Shown: positions 34,632-47,000, numbered from the stretch's first letter. The stretch is 64,000 bases of DNA from Mytilus galloprovincialis (GCF_965363235.1 NC_134845.1:13268101-13332100); one strand, 5' to 3'. The notes: a model not told the origin generated them from the letters alone. Translations and numbers: made by a program.

Positions 34632-35213
34632 GTAAGCACTTGTTGCTGCAAAACTTCATTTTGGAATAAAAGTAATTTTGTTTGGCAACATTTGAATTGA
34701 AATACTTCGCCCTTGTAATTTTTTGTTTTAAGATTATCTTACAATATTGAATTGTTTTAATGTTGTTCTCAGATATCATTGAAGGAATGAATTGGCCAAT
34801 TCACTCATACAAATCTAGTACATATGCATTTGTCCCGTAAATTAAATGAATCAAACATTAAATAAAATTGGGAAAGGAAAGTCAGTTTAAGTATGTCATG
34901 TTTATATCTTCAAAAAAAATAATGAAAACCATTTATCGGAAATAATATGAGACTTCCTATCATAAACTCGTCTAACATAAAAATGCATTTTCAAATATAC
35001 TCTTTATAAAACGTTGTCGACCGTGTAAAGAAGGACTTTGGTCAACCTTTTTATGTATCCCATTAAAATTACAAAAAGAAGCATCATGTCTTAAAGCTCA
35101 AAGGGAACAATTTAAAAATGGTACATTATCCATGATGTTCAACAAGGGAATATACTCAACTAGTTTAACAAATTTTGTGAATTCTGCTTGATATTGTAAC
35201 ATTTTTGTTGAAG

Positions 35214-38200
35214 CATGTCCAGAAGGTTATACACCTGAGAACAATCGTTGTCGACCGTGTAAAGAAGGATTTTACGGCGAGAGGTGTGCATTTGACTGTG
35301 ATTGTAAAGCCAATGAAAGGTAAGTTACTTATAGATATACATACATGTACAATTATGTACATTGTACATGTATGCATACATGAAATATGTGTTACTATGT
35401 TATGATAATTGGAGTTAAATTAATTTTGTATTTGTAATCGAAATATATATTAATGAGGGAAAAAACATGCAATGAAAATATATGTAACAACACAAATTCG
35501 TTTGCCGTATCCCGATTTTTGTCACGTTTACCATTTAAGCGTATTTGGGTTAATCGCTCAATTTTTTCAAATAAACGGTTTTATAAGCAAATCCCATACA
35601 AGTGGGAGGCTTAGCTATCTAAATAACCAGGTTTAAGCCATCGTGTTCTATAGGAAATGCAGGTGCCAAGTAAGAAATATGACATTTATTTTCCATTCAT
35701 TCCCTTGGTTGATTCACCCGATAATTTGGTTTTGTATGGTTATACGGACCGGACTTCCTTAGTTAAATTTACCTTTGATTTCGTTTTTTTTTTGGTCATT
35801 AAACAACGTTATTGTCATAATGTTATTGTCATAACGAGGAAATAATAAACGTCCGACCTTTTAAGTATGAGAATAATACATAATTATAAGTGTCTATATG
35901 AACATAGTTTTCCCCTCTCTCATTAAAGGTTTTTCACCTTATATATATGATTTGGCATAAACACGGAAGTGATTGATCCAAGTGTTTCAAGTACATGTAG
36001 TAAAGTTTGATTCCATTATCATAGGCGGATCCAGGGAGTGGGGGGCCCGCCCCCCCCTTTGGTGGAAAAAATTTGGTTGATTATATAGGGAATCACTGAC
36101 GCGAGCTGTAGCCCCCCTTTTTTGGTCAGTCAGAGGGCCCCCCTTACAAAAAGTTTTGGATCCGCCACTGATTATATCGACAGTTTAATTACGCCATTAC
36201 TAGTTGTTTGATCGCTATAAAATATACATGTACATGTACCAAAAGGTTGTAAATGTGGTTATACTGACATGTTCCAAGAATGACACGACGCGTTCATCTC
36301 GTGGAGAAAAATAAATGCTTACCTTTCCGTATCACTAAAGATCACTAAAAGTTTAAGTAGGGCCTGTGTGGCGAAGTTTTCAAATTTCCGTGTTCGACAG
36401 ATCCTTACGAAATGCTTTTATTTAGTTTACGAATAATCTACTTTATACGGAAACGCTTCATCCAGAAAATAATTCGGTCAACCTTTTTGTATACCCCATT
36501 AAATTACAAAAGGAAGCATCAAGTCTTAAATATTTTCATAATGCTACTTCAAATGGCTACTTATATATACATGTGATACGTACGCTGTCTTTTTTTCTTG
36601 TGTATAACTTTTTCAGTTTTTTAAATAAAGTTTGAATGAAATATGTTTTCTTTTAGATGTGACAATGTATATGGCTGTATTAACTCTACAACACAGGAAA
36701 CTGACGATATCACAACAAGTAAGTGAAGAGTGTCTGTCAGGAAGATTTACAAAGTGATTGCATAACTAGGAAAATATAAACAGGTTCAATACTACAATAT
36801 AAATGTAGTAAACGGTAATTTCTACACTCTTGACATATTTAAAAAACAAAACCCATCCTGAGCTGTTTTAGCTCATCTGGCTGAAAGGGACAAGTGAGCT
36901 TTTCACATCACTTGATGTCCGTCGTCCGTCGTTAACTTTTACAAAAATCTTCTTCTCTGAAACTTCTGAGCCAAATTTAACCAAACTTGGCCACAATTAT
37001 CACTAGTGTATCTAGTTTTAAAAAATGTGTCCGATGATCCCGCCTGCCAACCAGATGGCCGACATGGATAAAAATAGAAAAGAAATTTTGAAGTTTTTGG
37101 TTGTTATCATGAATACTATAATAGGTAGAAATAAACTGTAAACAGCAATTATATTCATCAAAGTAAGATATACAAATAAGACAACAGGACCAATATGGGC
37201 AATTGAATCCATAAGGAGTTATTACCGTTTAAAGTAAAGTTTAACAATTTTTCGCAACTTTTTGTAATCTTTTCCAAAGGCCTCTCATGAAACAAATGAG
37301 ACAAATTTAACCAAACTTGGCCACACTCATCATTAGGGTATCGAGTTTAAAAAAAGTGTCCAAAAAACCCAGACAACCAACATGACAGGCATGGCTTAAA
37401 TAGAAGCTAAGGGGAAAATGCAGTTGTGTCTTATATATCTGAAACTAAAGCAAAAGTGTAACGCGCGTACGGTTGCATTATTTCATGCATCTATTGTAAA
37501 TATAAATATCAGCCTCTAGTTTCGTTAACTGCGAGAATCAATTTCAATTCGAATTGTCGAAAAGTTTTCAAACGTTCCAGTTTAAAATATAAAACTATCT
37601 TTTATTCGGGGAGACTGGTATCAGATTCATCAGTTAAAACAATCATTATATTTTAGCTCAACTTTCCAAAGGAAATATAGCTTTTGTCATCACTTGGCTT
37701 CCGTCGTCGTCCGTCCGGTGTAAACTATTTTAAACATCTTCTCCTTTGAAACAACTAGACCTATTTCAACTAAACTGAAGTCCAATGATCATAGAATAAA
37801 GTTTTATTTTCTCTTTTGATAACAAAAAATATGCCGCATTGGCTAAAAATAATACAGAGGGGTGACATGCAATTTTTGGTTTATACCTCATAGACAAAAG
37901 CATTTAGAGCAAAACCGAAATTGGTTTAAAAAAGTCCATTATGTCAAGTTCTATCAGCCCTGAAATTTTCAGATGAATCTAACAACTCATTGGTGGGTTG
38001 TTGCCACTTTGCCAATTGGTAATTTCAGGACATTTTGCAGTTTTCGGTTATTATCTTGAATAATATTATAGTTAAAGATAAACAGCAAACAGCAAAAATG
38101 ATCAGCAAAGTAAGATCTATAAATAATTTTGAATCAAAATTATCAATTGATCACATTAATTAATAATTGCCCTAAGCTTATTAATGACAAATTACACAAT

Positions 38201-41200
38201 TTGTTTATCATGTTTTTCCTAACTTAACAAAATCTTCTCCTCTGAAACGAATGAACCAAATTAAACCAAATTTAAGCTAATTGAATCTTGGGTTATCTAG
38301 AAATAAAGTGTGTGTTTACTGTTTCTTAAAACAAAAACATGGTCGCAATTGCTAAAAATAACGCATACAGTGAAATGCAGTTTTAGTCATCTTTCAAAAA
38401 ATATAATTTAGCATTTAGAGCAAAAAGACAGAAGTTAAGTATTCAATGGGTCAAGGTATACCTACCAATTTCAATCAAATAAAGTCGCCTCACAGGCCTC
38501 CAGATTTTTTGGAAATTAGTGTTCACCCCATGCAAGAACCTGTTTGACCACAACGTAATAATTTCAAGTTTATTACAATTTACACAGTGTGTATATGTTA
38601 AGTATATTCAAAGGAAGATATGTTGCCATAGTTTAGGACTTTAATCATTTTAGGTTGAAAAATACATGCAAAACTAAAATGTTTATGAGGTGTCCAATAT
38701 TTTGACTTTAGTGGAACCTAAATAAGCAAAAATAAAAGAATTAAGCAAAAATAAATGAAAGATTTAAGCAAATAATTACAGGTGAGCGATGAACGCATCG
38801 GAAAAGAAAATTTGTATTTTGTATTTTAAGCTTTAAAATATATAGTTTTTATTACATTTACATGCACACACATAGACATACACATATATCACACACCTCT
38901 TTGTTTTTTTTATTTCCACGACAGTAAGTCGCACTCGATTTGTTTTTACTAATCGATTTAATAAATGCATTAATGTGTTCTTCAAAATGTTTTGATTGTT
39001 TTTTCATCCGATTAAGATAGGATTTTTTTTCATTGTGTACCTCCTTTTTTTATCCTTTTCAGTTACTTTAACGAATTTAACGTAATTCATACATGTACGG
39101 TTATTGAGTAAAAAGTGTAAAAATAACTCCTGAAAGTCATAGTTTGCCTCACTTTTCTTAGGGTACATAATGGTTTTGTTGGGGTTTTTTTTCAAACCGA
39201 AGTGAATGGGGTCTTTTGCATTGTGTTCCTCATTTTCATCTCTGTAATAGAAATATAATTAAATGTTTTAACCGTGTCCACTTTCTTACTGTGTCCATAC
39301 TATTTGTTACCTTATTGTAACGCGATTTCGCGGACATCTTTTGGTTTTACTAATCTAAATACATTGTACTGAACAGTAAATCGAAAAGCGCCATAATCTA
39401 TTCGTTACAAATCAAATGCCTTACACAAATGTGTATGCTTTACATTTATTGTTAGGTTTATTGCGTATCTTGTGAAGATTTTCAAGGGAAACGAATCAGA
39501 CGGACAAAAGGAAAAGCCAGACTCCAGTAATAAAAATACACGGTCCAGTAAAGATGTATTTTAAATCAAAAATCTTTTTTTTTTACTAATTCTTATGAAT
39601 ATGTATCGTTTTTGAAAGCAATACTATAATAAGTATAGCTGATTATCTGATTTATATGTAAAGATAAATTAGCCTAAGAATAAAAAAAATATAAAATTTT
39701 AGTTAATTTTTCTAGAAATGTGACATCTTTTTTATCTTTATTCATGACTTTATATGTGACGCCACCCATCGCCCATTTCGTCTAATTAGAAATATCAAAT
39801 AATCTTTCATCCGATCGTCAGACTAGAGGTTCTAAATATTGCTTGTCGCTTACCTGTCAATACATGTATTTTGTTGTATTAACAACATTAAAGAAAAGAG
39901 TTTAATCCACGTCTAATACATTTTTGTAGCTTCGTTTTGTTATCTTGAATTGGTGTCAATCAAGAGTAATCGCTTTCAAACTTAACTACGAATTTCTGCT
40001 TTAGTGTTCTTTCTTAATGATAATGTCTTGCTGGTAATTTTTTTCTGCCTACATTTTCTCTTTATCCACTATAGTTGTTGCCAAACATATATAAAGGGTA
40101 TTATTATTCGCCATGTAAGGGCAAAAACGTCAATTCCTATGTGGAGAAAGCTGACATTTCTGTAATGCAAAACATGACAAAAAATCACCATCACAAGCAA
40201 TATCTCCTATAAGACGTATATCGACTATCGACTATTTTTGCAATGACGGTTTAATTAATTGTAGATCCAGTCTTGCTGCCTATTTCTGCTAATAACAATT
40301 TTTTCCTTAACCGCCAAATCAAACACTTAGTAAATATCGTCGTTAAAGGACAATGCATTTATTAAAATTGGAGTTGACTTTCTGAAGTGTCTACTAATCA
40401 ATCATCGCTTTAGTGTATAAAACATAATAAAAATGAAAATAATAAGCAGTCACCTGAAAGTTTTGGTGTTGATAAACAGTAGGAACATCTTCATATGGGG
40501 AGCTTGACAATACTGTATTGAATTTGAAACTGAAGTTTCGTTTGATTTTTTTTTTAAGTACTTCGTATGGTAGCTTTCTGATTTACTTCATCAACAGAAA
40601 TAACACTTTAATGTTTTCTTAAATCTTTTAAATGTGTGCCCCGAAACTCATCTGGATTGACATTCATCAGGAAACAAAAACAATCAGTGCTTTTATGTTA
40701 AGTTTTTTTTTCTTTCAGAGTTTAAAAACAAGGAAAGTATTATTTATATCGGCTGTGTGGGTCTTTTGACAATTGTTGTAATAATTTTGTTAACATATAT
40801 CTGTTGCATAAAGACAAGAAAAAAGACAGCATTAGAAAACGCTGAACCAAAGCATGGCCATGCGATTACTTCTGCAGAAAAACACGTGTTACACTGGATG
40901 AGTGGTAAGAATATCATCGGTGAAACTTTGTATGACGAAATTGATGATAATTTCCTATGCGATATTAAAGCAAATGAAGAAAACAAAATGATTGCTGACG
41001 AAAATGATGACAGCACTCAATCAACTAACGATATCAACGACGGGTATATGAATATTTACCAACCAATTATATCAACAGAGGTAGATGTTCATCAATATAG
41101 CTCAACAAAGAACGAAGATGACAATTCAATAACCTCTGATGAAAATCAGAGGGACTCAGGATACCTCCATCCATATCAATCACTCAAATCAAATATTCCA

Positions 41201-41302
41201 GAAGTTAAACATGAGTATACCGGACTAGAAACAAATGGATACCGGTATACTAGGAGTCAACACGACGAGGAGATCATAGTTACAGAATTGGGTGCACAAT
41301 AA
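35214..41302 (+). CDS. EGF-like single-pass receptor with multi-tyrosine tail (gene 3)
   Basis: Three visible exons, perfectly phased: 35214-35319, 36657-36718 and 40719-41302. Exons 1 and 2 encode one module with C-x10-C-x2-C-x8-C-x3-C-x1-C-x5-C-x5-C, including GFYGERCAFDCDCKANERC, matching MEGF/Draper/SCARF atypical EGF repeats. Exon 1 is 106 bp, exactly as in gene 2. The third exon gives a TM segment (IGCVGLLTIVVIILLTYICC), basic stop-transfer residues (KTRKK) and a tail of about 150 residues. Tail motifs are LYDEIDDNF, GYMNIYQPI, PYQSL and EYTGL, several Y-x-x-[IL] (ITAM/ITIM-like), and YMNI fits a Grb2-type Y-x-N. Upstream ectodomain exons and the signal peptide were not found. The 4-kb last intron holds R4 repeats. 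Ligand unknown. Confidence 0.75.
35320..36017. other. Intron 1 of gene 3, proximal
   Basis: A TACATGTAC-rich inverted motif lies near 35340-35375. Otherwise featureless. Confidence 0.35.
36018..36172. repeat. GGATCC-type inverted-repeat element R3, copy 2
   Basis: ATAGGCGGATCCAGGGAGTG at the left is mirrored by AGTTTTGGATCCGCCACTG at the right, with C- and G-rich inner blocks and AATCACTGACGCGAGC in the middle. It is the best-preserved of three copies (6430, 43835). Confidence 0.75.
36868..38795 (+). repeat. Bivalve repeat R4, two head-to-tail copies in intron 2 of gene 3
   Basis: Heads at 36868 (TTAGCTCATCTGGCTGAAAG) and 37655 (TTTTAGCTCAACTTTCCAAA), each followed by CATCACTTG and CCGTCGTCCGTC. 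Within each, modules of about 150-350 bp repeat (AAACCAAATTTAACC/AAACTTGGCCACA; AAAGCATTTAGAGCAAA). The tail is GGTGAGCGATGAACGCATCG near 38782. Related to 16075-16682. The small frames here are not genes. Confidence 0.7.
38796..40718. other. Distal intron 2 of gene 3, no feature seen
   Basis: Non-coding and without recognised repeats apart from the end of R4. A polypyrimidine tract precedes the 40719 acceptor. Confidence 0.4.
40719..41302 (+). CDS. Terminal TM/cytoplasmic exon of gene 3
   Basis: Acceptor TTTCTTTCAG|AG. The AG completes a lysine codon with the A ending exon 36657-36718. It is open for about 194 codons to TAA at 41300-41302. The tail is acidic and Asn/Ser-rich apart from the basic juxtamembrane stretch. 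AATAAA overlaps the stop (41298-41303), the same arrangement as in gene 1. Confidence 0.78.
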
Positions 41303-41804
41303 AGACCTGAGTTGACCTTGTTGATATGGCATATATATTTTCTTTTTCAATACAACGATATTTTCTAACTAATATTATTAATTCGTAAAATTTATCTAAT
41401 TTAATTCGTTCAGGGATTGTCACATGTTAAGCTATATTTGTGAAGGTAGAACGAAAACGGCGGATAGTAAAAAGCATATTGCATGGTTATACTTAGAATA
41501 TATCTAAAAACCGATATCAGTAAATTAAAAGCTAACTAAATATTACTAGTATGTTATATACATATACATATTCATGGATCTACAATCTGTCGATACCTGT
41601 AACTTGGCATTGCACAAGATCATGTTTTTCTCTGGCTGTTGATGACGTCTTTACACTAAATCCATTGGATGTTGGATGTGTACGGATTGATAGTTTAGTC
41701 TTAGATGTATGATTTTTTTATCAGTTGTTAGTGGCTTCGAACTAGCTGTCAGATAACTGCGAGTACTCTCAGATCTGTTCATTGTGTCTTTTTGTGTCGG
41801 GATG
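41303..41804. other. 3' flank of gene 3
   Basis: AT-rich; nothing recognised before the R6 repeat. Confidence 0.35.
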
Positions 41805-42255
41805 TAAAAGTACCCGGCCACGCCAACTTGTATTTTTTTTCCATCTGATGAGTTAAGCCTTTTTCAACTGATTTTTATAGTTCGTTCTTATGTTGTACTG
41901 TTATACCACTGTCCCAGGTTCGGGGGAGGGTTGGGATCCCGCTAACATGTTAAACCCCGTCACATTATTTATGAATGTGCCTGTCCCAAGTCAGGAGCCT
42001 GTAATTCAGTAGTTGTCGTTTGTTTATGTGTTACATATTTGTTTTTCGTTAATTTTTTTATATAAATAAGGCCGTTAGTTTTCTCGTTTGAATTGTTTTA
42101 CATTGTCTTATCGGGGCCTTTTATAGCTGACTATGCGGTATGGGCTTTGCTCATTGTTGAAGGCCGTACCTATAGTTGTTAATGTCTGTGTCATTTTGGT
42201 CTCTTATGGACAGTTGTCTCATTGGCAATCATACCACATCTTCTTTTTTATATAC
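41805..42255 (+). repeat. Dispersed repeat R6, copy 2
   Basis: GTACCCGGCCACGCCAACTT ... CTGTCCCAAGTCAGGAGCC ... GGACAGTTGTCTCATTGGCA. It is the inverse of 27820-28285. Confidence 0.75.
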
Positions 42256-42726
42256 TTTGTTACGTCAGAGCCAACCATCACACTCCAGTATAACCACCGC
42301 GGTTATCGTGGTTCAGAGTTCCTTTTTAAAATGTTTAATTGCCACGGGTAATATGACAGGTTTCACCAGTGGAGCAGGAACTGCTTATCATTTCAGAACA
42401 TCTGAGATAACGTCCACCTTTTTATTTGGTTATAGTTGCTCGGTCTTTTGGTTTCTGTGTAGTGTTTGAAAATGTTGTAAAATAATTCTTCGTTTTTCTT
42501 TTTGTTGATATAAACAATCGCAACATGCACATGAACACAAAGAAAACAAAGACAATATTATTCTTCATGTATATTTATCAGTTATTTATTCTGTATGTAA
42601 TGCAAACTATTAACGGTACAAAAACAGACGATCTAAGTTTCTAAATTAGATGAAAAAAGATTGTGAAAGTGGTGTCTACTAAATAACATTTCACATACTT
42701 TTTGTGACCGATTACATTATGATTGT
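42256..42726. other. No gene seen (42256-42726)
   Basis: Overlapping short frames at 42133-42469 start inside R6 and run on without motifs. Confidence 0.35.
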
Positions 42727-42990
42727 TATCAAAGGTACCAGGATTATAATTAAGTACGCCAGACGCGCGTTTCGGCTACACAAGACTCATCAGTGACGCT
42801 CATATCAAAATATTTATAAAGCCAAAAAAGCTCATAGTTGAAGAGCATTGAAGATCCAAAATTCCAACACGTTTTGCCAATTACGGCTAAGGTAATCTAT
42901 GCCTGGGATAGGAAAATCCTTAGTTTTTCGAGAAAAAAAATTGTAAACCGGATATTTATAAAAATGACCACATTATTGAAACAGTTAAAT
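42727..42990 (+). repeat. Mussel repeat R2, copy 5
   Basis: GGTACCAGGATTATAATTAA, ACGCCAGACGCGCGTTTCGG, CTCATCAGTGACGCTCATAT, TGCCTGGGATAGGAAAATCC and ATAAAAATGACCACATTATT, parallel to 28344-28600. Confidence 0.75.
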
Positions 42991-43389
42991 CAAAAGCTAA
43001 AAATCAATAAAGTTAGGAAATTGTCATGCATTATATTCATTGATATTTGGTCATCTGATGATACATGTTCAGTGCGGTTTATCAGGACAAAACGTATTTT
43101 AAGAATTGTAAAGGAAGGAAACATTTGCTGCATCATTGCTATCATTTACATGAAGTTTCAAAATCACATTTTAAAAAATACCCCCTTTAAATTGTACTGC
43201 TTAGTCAAATCATTGAAGTACTATATTGACAATATATTATTTTCCTGATCAAATAGAAATTTATTGGTTATAGGATCGTTATCCGGTTTAAATCAATGGA
43301 ACAAGTTTCCGTTAGTACTTTACGTTCGAGTACAGATTTTAACACTTGACACATAACTGACATTGACGAGACAACAAAGCACTGTAATC
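42991..43389. other. No gene seen (42991-43389)
   Basis: A frame at 42838-43248 begins in R2 and continues without recognisable motif. Confidence 0.35.
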
Positions 43390-43835
43390 ACAAAAATACT
43401 GAACTCTGAGAATCATTCAAAACGGAAATTCACTTATCAAATCGCAAAATCAAAAGCCCAAAACACGCCATACGAATTGATAATAACTGTCATATTGGTC
43501 CGTGTAACACTTATCAATTCAAAGTTTTAAAAATTTTGAAATTTTAGATTTTTGGAGTTTTGATCAAAGTTTTAAAATAACAAAATTTCAAATTGTGTAA
43601 AAGTTTTGAAATTTTGAAATTTTAACCAAATTATTAAAATATTAAAATTCTAAATATCGTTTATAAATTTGATAGTTTAGGAATTTGATCAAACTTTTAA
43701 AATACTAAACCTAACGTGCAATTTTGATTATTTCACTTTTTGAAAGTTTGATTTTTTAAATTTTTGATTAAAATATCCATATTCCTGACTTAGTACAGGC
43801 ATTTTATCATGTAGAAAATGGTGGATTAAACCTGG
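43390..43835. repeat. Dispersed repeat R5, copy 2, split by a low-complexity tract
   Basis: R5 blocks at 43390-43500 (AAAACGGAAATTCACTTATC, AATCAAAAGCCCAAAACACG) and 43785-43835 (GTAGAAAATGGTGGATTAAA) are contiguous in the copy at 18940. Here about 260 bp of AAATTTTGAAATTTTGATCA-like repeats (43516-43770) lie between them. Confidence 0.6.
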
Positions 43836-43965
43836 ACCATATTTTGTGGGGGAAAATTGCTTGATTATATAGGTAATCACTGAAGCATGATTGGAGCGAG
43901 GCCTCTCTATAGAAGTCAGTGAACCCTCCTCTTTAACAAAATTTCTAGATACACCACTAGTTTGT
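43836..43965. repeat. GGATCC-type element R3, copy 3 (degenerate)
   Basis: GCTTGATTATATAGGTAATC, GAAGTCAGTGAACCCTCCTC and AGATACACCACTAG match the inner and right parts of 36018-36172. Confidence 0.55.
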
Positions 43966-45158
43966 GTTCACCAGGTCCATAAACATAAATATGGTGTATG
44001 TCTGTAGTGGCTTTTTTTTGTCAATATTGTAGGCAATTACTCAGGAGATTTGATACATGAGTTTTATGGAGCTCCTTACATAGAAAAATAAATCTACAAG
44101 GTTCGGTCAAAATTATTCAATCTAGGTAGAATCTGTCAACATATATTTATCTTGTGGCACAATAATTAAACAAGTGAAATAAATCAGCAATTGTCGTTTG
44201 TTTATAAGTTGTATGTTGTTTATCATTGATTTTTGTTTGTACTTTCGTTGTTGTTTACTAGCAATACAGCTATTATAATAATAGTCTAGATAAACCAACG
44301 GACAATCGTTTCATTGACACATGTTTTAAAGACCGAAAGTTTTATTCTTTTGGTTTTTATATAGCATGTTTCTCTGTTGTCATAAAAATTCATAATATCT
44401 AATAAAATTAATAGATTTAACTAACAAAGTCCTTATATTTCAATAAGCTTACTTTATTTGTTAATGGAAAATTGTTTTAATGTTAATTAGGCTTAAATTA
44501 AAAATTGTTTGCTTTCCCCTCTCTGTGATTAAAGTAAGATAACTCTGGTCAATTTTCCTAATATTCAATCATTATGGGAAGATGATATAGTTCTGTTTTC
44601 ATTTTTAGTCTTTTTCAGAAAAGTTCTAATTGTTTTGGGTAGGTCTCAATTACAATTTTACACTCTAGCATTGGGCATCAGTTAGAAGCTTCTGGAATAA
44701 AATGGTGGCTATGGTGTACTGTTTTGTGTTTGTGCGTATGTGTGTTTGTGTTAGGCGTTATTATACTTCTTTCATGTATTTGTCCTAAGGGATCGAGTAA
44801 AGCAGATAAGTTACATCAGCTTTCTGCTTCATTTGAGTTCTGGCATAATGGTATACACCATATCGATCTTAGAAACAAATGACTTTAAGAGTAGAAGGAC
44901 GAATGCTGTTGGGCATTTTTTTATGCATACCAGAACTTGAAACAGTGTATTCTTGACAGCACAAATAACGTTTTTCACTGGCATATTGTACCTCAAATTA
45001 AAATTAGGGAAAAAGTGTTTTTTTTTTAATTAATTTCCAGGATATGGCTTTAATAGAAACCAATTTCATGAATACTTGGAAGATGCTTTTTATGTGACAT
45101 AGTCACTTGTTTCAGAATATTTCCCCCTATTTACCTTAATGGTATATTTAGATATAAT
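43966..45158. other. No gene seen (43966-45158)
   Basis: AT-rich intergenic DNA; a GTGTGTTTGTGTT-like run near 44728. Nothing else. Confidence 0.35.
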
Positions 45159-45510
45159 AATTACATTACATGTATGTTTCATTATAATACTATATTCTGA
45201 TTGGCTAACTGCACATCACGTGTTATTCCTTAAGCAATTGCATTACTCAATAAAACTTACCATTCATGATAACACGTGGTCCCACAATAAAGTGCACAGG
45301 TAAATTAAATAAAAATAATATAAAACTCGTGTTTTCATGATCATAGCTAAAGAATGTAATTATAAGTATCGAATGCTTAATTTTGTAACTTGTAAAAGCG
45401 TTGACCGTGCGCACATTTTTAGAATGAAGCGCTTCCGCACTTTATACAAAATGTACTTTGGTCAACGCTTTTACACCCCAATGAAGTTACAAAAAGAAGC
45501 ATTCAATTCA
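45159..45510. repeat. Dispersed repeat R1, copy 2
   Basis: Aligned over its whole length with 2247-2610, including ATTCTGATTGGCTAACTGCA, TCATGATCATAGCTAAA and the terminal palindrome around GCGTTGACCGTGCG. Confidence 0.75.
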
Positions 45511-45763
45511 TAAATTAAGGAAATTTTTATTCTGAAACGAGTGCCTGTGATCTGCGATTTAGAGTAGTTTGTCTCATCGCTCTACGAAAGTTAGTGATGA
45601 TGAAGGCAGATTTGACCTTGCTTATGTTTGACGTATAAACCCGGTATGAATGCTTTCAGATAACAAAAACATATTTATAAGATAACAAAATAATTCTTTA
45701 TATTGGTATATATTAATTTTAAACATTTCAAAACAAATAAAAGAAATTATAGATATACATAAA
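45511..45763. other. Spacer without features
   Basis: Short stretch between R1 and the MITE. The minus frame 45622-45825 crosses into the MITE and is not a gene. Confidence 0.35.
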
Positions 45764-46204
45764 TCACCGGTGTCAACGTGATGATCGTAACTACAATTAC
45801 GATCATCCCAATATGGCGGACACAAATTTTGGGAAATTTTAGAAGGCTGTTTTCTCCACTTTAACAGCTTATTTTCAGATTTTTATTATGTCAAGAAACA
45901 TCTTTATAAGCATTGCCATGGAATGTGTTTTTCCTAAATGATCGAAAAACAACCAGATGAACGAAAATTTAGATTAAAAAAACACGATGATGATCGTAAC
46001 TTCGTCTATGGATGATCGTAACTTGGACTTGTTTTTATAATAAGATGATCATAACTCAAAATTTACGATATGTTTTTTCTTTAATTGAACATCGTGTTTA
46101 GCAGTCATGATGTATTGCAATTACTGCAAAATTTCCCAAAATTTGTGACCGCCATATTGAGATGGTCGTAATTGCAGTTACGATCATCACGTTGACACCG
46201 GTGA
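45764..46204. mobile_element. 441-bp MITE with terminal inverted repeats of about 80 bp
   Basis: Left TCACCGGTGTCAACGTGATG... and the reverse complement of the right end match for about 80 bp, through GATGATCGTAACT, CCAATATGGCGG and CAAATTTTGGGAAATTTT. TAAA directly flanks both sides (45760-45763 and 46205-46208), a candidate target-site duplication. The interior holds further GATGATCGTAACTT copies. Non-coding. Confidence 0.8.
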
Positions 46205-46208
46205 TAAA

Positions 46209-47000
46209 TGTCTTTGACAAACTAATGAAAAATGCAAGTATCTAGTACATTACAGATTTTGTAACGATTTTAAATTCAATAATAAAAACTACATTGTATA
46301 CGATAAAATTATAACCCTGTTCAAGATAGACATATTGACTTTATGAAATTGAACATAGACTCATAGTTCAAAGGAATATAACTCTTGTATACAAATGACA
46401 CATCAATCGAATTATTTGGCTGCGAATTTGTGCGCCACCTTCAAGGAAGATTCTAAATTATCAATATAACCACAAGTTGTTAATCTATAGATACTGACGA
46501 CTAATGAATGCTAACCACAGTAAAGAATATTTGTTTGAATTTTTTTAACACTTACTCAGAAAAATGCTCGAACTACTTGACTTTCAAAGCTCATAATTAA
46601 CGTGTTTACACACTGATATAATATGGTTGTTAAACATTACAAACCTGTTATCGTATAAGACACTATACACCTGGTGTGCTTGCATTAACGTATCCAAAAA
46701 TATATTTATTTCAAGCCTAAATATTTCGACATGTTGTTTACGTTTTATAAATTTTAGAATTCTAATTGTTTCACAAATTCCGGTTAAGATTTGACTAAAT
46801 ACCAATATCCTGATATCGTCAGGTAAATATTATTAAACATGGTGTTATATCATGACACAACAACGTACCAAAGTATGCGCGCAGTCTAAGAGAGCGAACA
46901 GAATATATTTATACCTGGCTTAAGAAATACTCTACTATCGACCACCGTACTTTTATCAAGATATCCCACATCTGAGTAATGAAAACATGAATAAACAAGT
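46209..47000. other. No gene seen (46209-47000)
   Basis: AT-rich; the minus frame 46584-46805 shows no motif. Confidence 0.35.
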
